A stretch of DNA of 64,000 nucleotides from Siphonodentalium dalli (Eukaryota > Mollusca > Scaphopoda > Gadilida > Siphonodentaliidae): positions 90,995,845 to 91,059,844 of the forward strand of contig CP136061.1 in assembly GCA_032622095.1 (NCBI GenBank), read 5' to 3'. Both the position numbers and the translations under genes were made by a program. The notes beneath the pieces were generated by a model that saw only the letters and a program-made list of their open reading frames with translations, did not search any database and was not told where the DNA came from. Of this stretch, positions 21,871 through 28,659 are shown one piece after another (the first letter of the stretch is position 1; every line of letters begins with the position of its first letter).

Positions 21871-24420
21871 TTGGCTAAATTACGGATTTGATTCTTATAT
21901 TTAACAAGTTTATTCTTTTGTCCGGTCGCGATCGGTACGTTCCATCCAGTATATTCACGCAGCAGTCGACGTCACGGTCTAGCAGAGGCAGGAATCACTT
22001 AATATAACTTCGTTTTAAAATATACCAATACATATTTTTCCATGACATCTAATTATTTGTGCAAAGAAAACTAGCCCTCAATGTTTTATTCTAGAATTGT
22101 AGTCAAGGAAAATATGGAGAATTTATTATACCTATATTTTTCGCTAGCATAGCACTTAGTTTTCGTAATCCGTATTTTTGATTTGTCAGATTGCCGTGGT
22201 TTTGTTGATGGACCAGATGAAAAAAACGGTGATTTTTTATATAAAGCCAACATATTTGACAACATATATTCACACCGTTCGAGAAGAGATATTCGTTCAA
22301 GTCCAATGGGCTGATGACCAGAGTAAGGTCAACATGTCACCATTGGATCTCGTAATAACAATCATGACGTCACGTGACGTCAAATAATGTTTAGGGTGAG
22401 ACCATTCACGCAAAACTTTGTCTTTCTTTTCTTATAAATCTCAAATGAAGAATGTTATACCCAATTATTTTACAACATAGGAAACTAATGCCATTTATCT
22501 TCGTTTTAGTTTATTATTTGTCGCTGCTGGTCGTATTATTTGTTATCAAATGCAGAAAAATCAACCTTCCCACAAAAGCTAAGAGGCGCCGGGCTGTAAT
22601 ATAGGGCACACAAAACGCACGATTACGTGCCAAATTGCGAAATCATCGCAACGGCGGTTGGTGGACTGCTAAGTCATTTATTTAGTACATAGATTTAGAT
22701 CTATAGACTCGAACATTTAAGTAAAAAATATCACATAATGAACAGCCTGACTTGAATTTTTAATTAAATATATTTTGTTTCCACCAAAAAATATTCTAAA
22801 GCCCAGTTTGTCATCTTCCCAGAAGGAAGAACAGAAATGAATGTAGTCAGGGTGGAGGTAACTTATGTATACGGCAAGATCATTCCGTTTTGGTTAAAAA
22901 CATGGCCTATTAAACCCCAAAATTGCTGCCAATATAGTGGCCGGTATATGGGTGGAAATTGTGAAATCTGATTATTTGCCAAATGGCTTAACTGACAAAA
23001 CGGCCGTTGATAAACTGCTACGCTATTATGTAGTATATGAATCCCGATCCACCGACTAGAACATTAAAGTGAAAATACTGCACAATCCATCTCCTGGTCC
23101 CATCGTTTTGTTTTTATAAAAAAAAAAATTCTCCTCAAGTAATCAGAAGCATATTTTTGTCATCATCTCGAAAGGCATAAGAAAATAACGTAGCATGAGT
23201 GGAGATAATTGGTATCTACGGTAATTGCATACTGATTGTGCCAAGGAACTGGCATAAACAACATACTGGCATCAGAACAATTAATATTAAATTTTACAGA
23301 TTTTACAATGTTTAACAAACTATTGGAAGCAATATTTCATATGCATCGATAACCTAAACCAAAATGATATGACGTGTGTTCTAAATTGAGCGCAGACATC
23401 TGCATGGACCTTTATGGTGAAGAACACGAAAGGGCTCGATCAGATCACATTTGTTTTGCAAAACCCTGCACTTGCTCTCCAATCCAAGTGTTCTATAAGT
23501 AGAAGTATTGCACAAACACTGTTCACTTATTCAGACAAATATCTTTGGACTAAAATTAATGAGACAAAAATCAAATACCAGTGTATACAGGATTTCTGCT
23601 AGGCTATCCGTAAAATGGACTCAGGTTTTATTTGCAAAATAAAATAAAGAGGGCATAAATCAATATAACAAAGAGTTGTTTTGTAAAGGTTTGGTTGTAT
23701 TTGATTACCACGTGCTGCAGCTAATCAAAGGGAAGCGACCGTGTGTGTTTTACCGTTGACTATTTTAATTACGTCAGAAACAAAAGAAAATAGTCATTTT
23801 CTAAAATAATGGAATCGATACATGCATATATATCAGGGCTCCGGTACAACGGCAAATATAGGTTAACTTAAATTATGTGTTTGCAATAAAGACCATGCGG
23901 TCGACAGGTGGTGGGGAAAACAATGAAATTTGCGCATACATTGTTGAACTTGAACCTTATATATTTTTGAGATACCAACTGGTATCTACTGTACAATCAA
24001 TCAATCATTTGTTAACACATCTATATAGTTTTCTTTTTATCATATTGTTGAAAATTTTGAACTAAGCACTACATGTAAGTTAGTCAAACAAATTACCGAA
24101 ATTATAAAAATATTTGAAACTACTTTAGCTAGTGGTTGTGAAGTCAAACTGTCCGAACAATTTCAACGTATAGTATTAGTCTGAAATGTGTGAGGCACGA
24201 AATTTATGCTGGACATTTACAAAAGTTATGAACGAGAGTCCCCTTCCATTGGCCGCACGTCATGTGTTTAAGTTTGCAAATAACCAGACACTAAGTATAA
24301 CTTCGTTCTTAACAGATGTTTCTATAAGAAAAGTAACCTGCATGCTATTTTAGATTAAAGTGTATATGTCAAATACGACCCATCAGATATGGCTTCGTTT
24401 ATCAAATGCACAATACTAAC

Positions 24421-24525
24421 TCGTGTCACAACCAGTTTCAGGTGAACTCCATCCTTCACAACAGCTGCAATTCCCTGTGACAGCATCACACCAGCCGTGT
24501 CCGCAATCAACTCCATCACATACAT
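24421..24525 (-). CDS. EGF-like exon, diverged copy 0 (105 bp, phase 1-1)
   Basis: Read downward from 24,525 after an acceptor ATTACAG. It encodes VCDGVDCGHGWCDAVTGNCS then CCEGWSS and ends GCDT before a GTTAGT donor. Cysteine spacing C-x4-C-x4-C-x6-C-x-C and the GW motif fit an EGF-like repeat, with one additional Cys (CSCC). Both ends are phase 1, so gain or loss of the exon keeps the frame. Its exit phase fits the first NIDO exon at 4,962. Donor context is ACGA|GTTAGT here against ACAA|GTTAGT in the other copies. The + strand frame across it is a shadow. Confidence 0.85.
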
Positions 24526-24696
24526 CTGTAATAATCAATATCATCCTTGGTATAACCAAAGTAGTTGTTTTAATACTCAGAATGAATTTTCAATACGATC
24601 AAACCAATAATGACATAGTGCAAGAACCTTTCACATATGATACTTGGCGAAGTGTATAACTTTATTTGCGGTCTGAAATGTCGAATTTATGCTGTT

Positions 24697-24702
24697 TGAG
24701 GC
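24697..24702. repeat. Polinton target site duplication, left (TGAGGC)
   Basis: The same six bases flank the right end at 41,137-41,142. Polintons make 6-bp duplications. In array copies without an insert the same TGAGGC is followed by ATGAAATTAATAAC. Confidence 0.8.
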
Positions 24703-24815
24703 CATAGTGCCCATGTCTGGAGGGTACTGGGCCATAGTTTCCCCCCTGAGGATAGATGTTCCTGTCATTGATGTGACATTTCTGATCGAAAAAATGAAAA
24801 TGGACTTAGAATTAT
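24703..24815 (+). repeat. Polinton left terminal inverted repeat
   Basis: Runs from CATAGTGCCCATGTCTGG through GGATAGATGTTCCTGTCATT to AAAATGGACTTAGA. It matches the complement of 40,937-41,136 except that the 31-33-bp tip motif occurs once here and four times at the right end. Similarity stops after about 113 bp. Confidence 0.9.
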
Positions 24816-24887
24816 TTTTTTCAAAAGGAAAATCTCACTTTGGAAAATATCAATTAGCTATCAAGAGTATCTTTTCGATCAGTTGGT

Positions 24888-24903
24888 GGCCCTGAAAAGG
24901 GCC
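24888..24903 (-). terminator. Histone-type 3' stem-loop after the OTU-like gene
   Basis: On the minus strand: GGCCCTTTTCAGGGCC preceded by AAAAC and followed by ACCAA. Six-bp stem with GG/CC base and T-A closing pair, loop TTTC: the metazoan histone mRNA stem-loop consensus bound by SLBP. It lies 20 nt beyond the stop codon at 24,923. Twelve nt further on is AAAAGATACTCTTGATAG, resembling the element after the + strand stem-loops. Confidence 0.85.
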
Positions 24904-24922
24904 GTTTTATTTTTGTTATAGT

Positions 24923-25387
24923 TTAGAATCCGCCACATTGAACTTCTTTGTTCGCCAAAACTTCAATTGATTTGTCTCCTCTCCTCATCCATATTTCGCA
25001 TTCACAATAATGCTCGTGGCAAACGTGGGGGATCCACACTAGAGGTATTGATGACTTGAATCTTGGTGTTGATTTGTAGCCGCCTTTGGTAGCATCAAAC
25101 ATGACGATAGGTCGCTGTATAACAGTCGCCGCTAATTCAACCATCAATCTTGATTCGGCCAAAAGTGGTGAGTGTCGTAAGTCTTGTGCCGACGCACCAA
25201 GTTCGTCCCTCTCTGTGTAGTACAGGTCAACGGCCGCATCTCTCAGAACCATCCATCCATCGGTCGTCCCGTAAATCCCAATGCTGAGTGCCTTCCAAAA
25301 TAGAGATATTTCTTCGCCGTACACTGCTTTACAGTATAACCCACGGACCATTATCTCGTCAAGATCGGTTATGTTTACAGCAGTCAT
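24923..25387 (-). CDS. OTU-protease-like accessory protein of the Polinton
   Basis: 155 residues from ATG at 25,387 (MTAVNITDLDE). I choose this Met because the same ATG and 5' leader (TTATTCTGCATTCAAAG) precede the paired gene at 27,315; 14 in-frame codons upstream are open but probably leader. Middle and C-terminal parts resemble OTU deubiquitinases: SLFWKALSIGIYG in place of D-G-N-C-L-F-R-A-L-S, WMVLRDAAVDLYY, AESRLMVELAATVIQRPIVM and a late HEHYCECEIW in the catalytic His region. The nucleophile position appears to be Ser or Ile, not Cys, so it may be inactive or only OTU-shaped. Divergent to 26,295-26,783; ends with a histone-type stem-loop. Confidence 0.55.
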   Translation of the reverse strand: MTAVNITDLDEIMVRGLYCKAVYGEEISLFWKALSIGIYGTTDGWMVLRDAAVDLYYTERDELGASAQDLRHSPLLAESRLMVELAATVIQRPIVMFDATKGGYKSTPRFKSSIPLVWIPHVCHEHYCECEIWMRRGDKSIEVLANKEVQCGGF

Positions 25388-26294
25388 CTTTGAATGCAGA
25401 ATAAATTGTTCGCTGCCGTGCTTGAACATATATCACGATTGTGCGGGCGGTAGAGAAAGCACATAACACTTTGACGTTAAAAATGACAAATGTTTCCTGA
25501 CGTTGTGTTTCTTTTCAGTGCATTATCTGTTAGTTTCACCATTTCGATATGTTATAGATTAAATTCATGATAGTATATACAATTAATTAAGATGTTTTAA
25601 CATATGAATTCATCTTCGTTCATAAACGATGACCAAGTAAAGTTATCAAATGCAATGATCAAGAAAAATGTTCAGTATGTTTCTTGTGTTCAGTTTTTAT
25701 GTATAAAATATGTACAATTCCAAAAACAAAAACTAGAAAAACATTCCATATTTTCCTAACGAGGTAATAAATATATCAATCATGTGTACCAAATAATAGA
25801 TAATGATCTAACGAAATTAAAAACATTTGTTTGATCGCTATGCAATAATGATCAAGAAAAATATGCATGTTGATCCGTCTCTGAAAAAAACACAACGTCA
25901 GGAAATATTTGTCAATTTTTTAAGTTCAATGCGTTGTGTTTTCATTGACGCCCGTGTAACAATCTTGTGTTCAGTTTTATGTATAACATATGTACAATTC
26001 CAAAAACAAAAACTAGAAAAACATTCCATATTTTCCTAACGAGGTAATAAATATATCAATCATGTGTACCAAATAATAGATAATGATCTAACGAAATTAA
26101 AAACATTTGTTTGATCGCTATGCAATAATGATCAAGAAAAATATGCATGTTGATCCGTCTCTGAAAAAACACAACGGCAGGAAATATTTGTCAATTTTAA
26201 CGCCAATGCGACATGTGATTTCATTGTCGCCCGTGTCAAATGTATACAAATATTTTCGAATTTGATCAACCTTACATTGCATTGCTATCAAGAG
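25388..26294. promoter_or_regulatory. Duplicated bidirectional promoter block, copy 1
   Basis: About 0.9 kb between two divergent genes. The blocks ACTTTGACGTTAAAAATGAC and TTTCCTGACGTTGTGT near 25,470-25,510 occur inverted near 25,888-25,920 and 26,170-26,200 (ACACAACGTCAGGAAA..., ATTTTAACGCCAATGCGAC), so each side faces its gene with similar elements. A 210-bp segment (TGTACAATTCCAAAAAC to CCGTCTCTGAAAAA) is present twice in tandem (25,690-25,900; 25,980-26,175). The whole block recurs at 27,316-27,928. Promoter role is inferred from position, symmetry and conservation. Confidence 0.65.
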
Positions 26295-26783
26295 ATGGAT
26301 CCGTTAACAGAATTTCTTCAGAGTGAGATATACAGTAGTCCTGTTGCACAGAATACATATGCTGCGCCACAGTCAACATTCCAAGCTAATACGACAATGA
26401 CTATAGGTGGTGATACACTCATTTTAAAAGCGATTTTAGATGAACTGAGATGTCTTCGCAGGGATATTGACGTGAAAACGCAAGTAACGCATCAAGAAGT
26501 GAAAGTGAATCTTCGTTTCGTTGCAGAACAGATAGATATCCCAATCAGGGTTCATGATGTTGAGAGATCGAAAGAGCAGAAACAGATCAAAAAAGCAAAA
26601 TCATCGGCGACGAAAGAAAAACAACCTAAGAGTGTCATGAAGGCTTCTACTGAGACAAAGGTCAGATTTCATCTTCCTTGTAAAGAATCTAGAGATACAG
26701 AGAATTGTGATGAATTCGCAAAAGCTCTCGGTTCTCATGGGAAAGATATGTCAAGATATAAGAAAAACACAAAACGGTGTTAA
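26295..26783 (+). CDS. Lys-rich accessory protein with histone-type mRNA end
   Basis: 162 residues starting MDPLTEFLQSEIYSS at the first ATG; open sequence upstream of it has no ATG. N-terminal third is Ser/Thr/Gln-rich, the middle (ILKAILDELRCLRRDIDVKT) is probably an amphipathic helix or coiled coil, and the C-terminus is basic (EQKQIKKAKSSATKEKQPKS). A nucleic-acid-binding or nuclear protein is plausible, but I do not recognise the family. It has no histone-fold sequence. Divergent partner of the OTU-like gene. Twenty-two nt after the stop it has a histone-type stem-loop. Confidence 0.6.
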   Translation: MDPLTEFLQSEIYSSPVAQNTYAAPQSTFQANTTMTIGGDTLILKAILDELRCLRRDIDVKTQVTHQEVKVNLRFVAEQIDIPIRVHDVERSKEQKQIKKAKSSATKEKQPKSVMKASTETKVRFHLPCKESRDTENCDEFAKALGSHGKDMSRYKKNTKRC

Positions 26784-26805
26784 AGTCAGATGATAAATTT
26801 AAAAC

Positions 26806-26821
26806 GGCCCTTTTCAGGGCC
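26806..26821 (+). terminator. Histone-type 3' stem-loop after the Lys-rich gene
   Basis: AAAAC + GGCCCTTTTCAGGGCC + ACACA. Stem and loop identical to the metazoan histone consensus. Beginning 15 nt downstream is AAAGGTTACTCTTTCATAG, conserved after the stem-loop at 28,302 as well; this is the spacing of the histone downstream element recognised by U7 snRNP. Confidence 0.85.
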
Positions 26822-26836
26822 ACACACATTTCCCCT

Positions 26837-26855
26837 AAAGGTTACTCTTTCATAG
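26837..26855 (+). promoter_or_regulatory. Putative histone downstream element
   Basis: AAAGGTTACTCTTTCATAG, also at 28,332-28,350, and in a weaker form 12 nt after the minus-strand stem-loop at 24,888. Position relative to the stem-loop fits a U7-binding site. It is less purine-rich than the classical element, so this is inference. Confidence 0.45.
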
Positions 26856-27032
26856 TTGAAAAAAACAAAACACGATTGTTCATTTCATAATTTATTCAAC
26901 AACAAATATTTGCAAGTATATTTTGTTTTAAATTATTCGTGGCGTAATTTTTTCAAAACTAAACATAGGGTACAATGAACATTATTAGTTCTTAAGCAAT
27001 GCTAAAAGTTTTTATTTTTGAAAAAATTGGTT

Positions 27033-27048
27033 GGTCCTGAAAAGAACC
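27033..27048 (-). terminator. Second, variant histone-type stem-loop
   Basis: On the minus strand: GGTTCTTTTCAGGACC after AAAAAC and before AACCA. Stem of six pairs including one G-T wobble, loop TTTC. It lies 11 nt beyond the first stem-loop of the same gene, so this transcript end has two in series. Confidence 0.65.
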
Positions 27049-27059
27049 GTTTTTGTTTT

Positions 27060-27075
27060 GGCCCTGAAAAGGGCC
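27060..27075 (-). terminator. Histone-type 3' stem-loop after the 27.1-kb gene
   Basis: GGCCCTTTTCAGGGCC on the minus strand, preceded by AAAAC, 21 nt beyond the stop at 27,097. Its downstream flank is AAAACAAAAAC, so the ACC flank is missing here; the next stem-loop at 27,033 has AACCA. Confidence 0.8.
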
Positions 27076-27096
27076 GTTTTGTACGACATCAAAAAT

Positions 27097-27315
27097 TCAC
27101 TCCCCAATTTTCTCAGAGTGAGAATTTTGCTTTTGTTGCCCCGTCTCAGATAAAATAGGACAGCTAGACTCTGTTGGTATGGTTGCTGTTCTTTTTTGCA
27201 TGATCACCTTTGAACGGTCGGTCACTTCTCTTGCGTACCTGCCCCACATTATCTGCGGTGTTATCCCCATAGTTCCTCTCAGTATCGCCATCAAGGGTTC
27301 GGGTATTGCAGTCAT
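27097..27315 (-). CDS. Small accessory protein, divergent pair 2
   Basis: 72 residues from the ATG at 27,315 (MTAIPEPLMAILRG). The leader and start context (TTCAAAGATGACTGC) are the same as in the gene at 25,387, and the first three residues match (MTA). The rest (QIMWGRYAREVTDRSKVIMQ, then a Ser/Gln/Lys tail ending SEKIGE) has no family I recognise. It could be a truncated paralogue that kept only the promoter and start. Ends with two histone-type stem-loops. Confidence 0.5.
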   Translation of the reverse strand: MTAIPEPLMAILRGTMGITPQIMWGRYAREVTDRSKVIMQKRTATIPTESSCPILSETGQQKQNSHSEKIGE

Positions 27316-27928
27316 CTTTGAATGCAGAATAAGTCTGAAGATCCGTCTTGAACTTGTATCACGATTGCGCGGGCGGTAGAGAAAGCACATAATACTTTGA
27401 CGTTAAAAATGACAAATGTTTCGTGACGTTGTGTTTCTTTTCAGTGCATTATCTGTTAGTTTCACCATTTCGATATGTTATAGATTAAATTCATGATAGT
27501 ATATACAATTAATTAAGATGTTTTAACATATGAATTCATCTTCGTTCATAAACGATGACCAAGTAAAGTTATCAAATGCAATGATTAAGAAAAATGTTCA
27601 GTATGTTTCTTGTGTTCAGTTTTTATGTATAAAATATGTACAATTCCCAAAACAAAAACTAGAAAAACATTCCATATTTTCCTAACGAGGTAATAAATAT
27701 ATCAATCATGTGTACCAAATAATAGATAATGATCTAACGAAATTAAAAACATTTGTCTGATCGCTATGCAATAATGATCAAGAAAAATATGCATGTTGAT
27801 CCGTCTCTGAAAAAACACAACGTCAGGAAATATTTGTCAATTTTAACGCCAATGCGACATGTGATTTCATTGTCGCCCGTGTCAAATGTATACAAATATT
27901 TTAACTTTTTCAGTGAACTTCATTCATT
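27316..27928. promoter_or_regulatory. Duplicated bidirectional promoter block, copy 2
   Basis: About 540 bp are almost identical to 25,430-26,250, with only one copy of the 210-bp internal segment. It separates the divergent genes at 27,315 and 27,929. The + side ends GTCAAATGTATACAAATATT in both copies; sequence diverges only at the coding starts. Confidence 0.65.
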
Positions 27929-28282
27929 ATGCCGTCTTTAAAGAAATTTCTCAAGAAGTTGTGGAGGAAGAGAGATTCGTCAGAGGAGACGGAAATAAGA
28001 AGATATAGGAAATGGCAGGATTCTCCTAAACAAAGTATGGTTCAGAAGCAGATGATAAGAGATTTTTTGGCTCGCCGACGACCATTGCCTAAAGTATGTG
28101 ATGTTCAAGAATCAAGCAATCTTGATCTCGTGGAGATCTTGTCACAGATCAAGAAGAAAGATCTGTGCAATGCAGCGATTGACAGCTTTGTTCAGGCTGG
28201 TGCGGCGCACAGATCAAATCCTATTTGGTCTGTGACAATTAATCCCAACGGGATATATCCTGATTTGTCAGAATTCTTATGA
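27929..28282 (+). CDS. Basic accessory protein, divergent pair 2
   Basis: 117 residues. Strongly basic N-terminus (MPSLKKFLKKLWRKRDSSEE), a helical middle (DLVEILSQIKKKDLCNAAID) and a C-terminus ending NPNGIYPDLSEFL. The first 20 residues could form an amphipathic basic helix or a nuclear signal. Not a histone and no family recognised. Same promoter block as 26,295-26,783 and a canonical histone-type stem-loop 19 nt past the stop. Confidence 0.6.
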   Translation: MPSLKKFLKKLWRKRDSSEETEIRRYRKWQDSPKQSMVQKQMIRDFLARRRPLPKVCDVQESSNLDLVEILSQIKKKDLCNAAIDSFVQAGAAHRSNPIWSVTINPNGIYPDLSEFL

Positions 28283-28301
28283 ATCCTGGAAAAGAGAAAA
28301 C

Positions 28302-28317
28302 GGCCCTTTTCAGGGCC
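28302..28317 (+). terminator. Canonical histone-type 3' stem-loop
   Basis: GGCCCTTTTCAGGGCC followed by ACCCAC: this copy has even the ACCCA 3' flank of typical animal histone mRNAs. Stop codon at 28,280-28,282. The downstream AAAGGTTACTCTTTCATAG starts 14 nt later. Confidence 0.9.
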
Positions 28318-28405
28318 ACCCACATTTCCCAAAAGGTTACTCTTTCATAGCTGAAAAAACAAAACACGATTGTTCAATTCATAATTTATTCACACAACAT
28401 AATTT

Positions 28406-28654
28406 TCAATTGTTTGTGTCGATTCGTTTATCTGTTTTTGGAATGTAGAATGGTCTCAGCTTCTTTTTCTTGGAAGTTTTCTTGGAATTTTCAATTTCTG
28501 GATGTTTATCTTCAGATTTGTTCTGTGAATCATTCGTAGGATCAACAGGTCGGTCTTGTTTGGAAAAATCTGATGTTGTAGACATCTCTTCAGTTTTGAT
28601 ATCTGCATTTGTTCTTGTATTGTTACTGCTTGTAGACTTTTGTATAGTTTTCAC
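28406..28654 (-). CDS. Small Ser/Lys-rich Polinton protein
   Basis: 82 residues, MKTIQKSTSSNNTRTNADIK..., acidic/polar centre and a basic KTSKKKKLRPFYIPK segment near the C-terminus that could be a nuclear signal. No family recognised. It is divergent to PolB and, unlike its left neighbours, ends with an ordinary AATAAA (28,385-28,390, minus strand) and no stem-loop. Low complexity makes a chance frame possible. Confidence 0.4.
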   Translation of the reverse strand: MKTIQKSTSSNNTRTNADIKTEEMSTTSDFSKQDRPVDPTNDSQNKSEDKHPEIENSKKTSKKKKLRPFYIPKTDKRIDTNN

Positions 28655-28659
28655 ATTTT

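Larger units (their letters stand above)
17830..21969 (-). repeat. Right arm of giant palindrome (dead Polinton segment)
   Basis: Mirror image of 13,262-17,692, carrying the same decayed genes on the minus strand. At 21,969 it meets host-repeat sequence (GTCACGGTCTAGC...), which also occurs in the 42-62 kb array, so this border with host DNA is well placed. No Polinton terminal repeat or target duplication is seen at the border. Confidence 0.9.
21970..24702. repeat. Diverged copy 0 of the host tandem repeat
   Basis: Three stretches align with the array further right: 21,970-22,160 (GTCACGGTCTAGC to CTATATTTTTCGCT) with 42,090-42,300; 22,200-22,730 (CACACCGTTCGAGAAGAGAT, AAGCTAAGAGGCGCCGGGC) with 41,200-41,660; and 24,350-24,702 with 41,690-42,030. 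The 1.6 kb at 22,740-24,340 is unique here and has no recognisable gene. Divergence is much higher than among the five array copies, so this is an older duplicate. Confidence 0.8.

Noticed and set aside
26295-28282. Viral histones, given the histone-type stem-loops
   Set aside because: Neither predicted protein shows the histone fold motifs of H2A, H2B, H3, H4 or the winged helix of H1.
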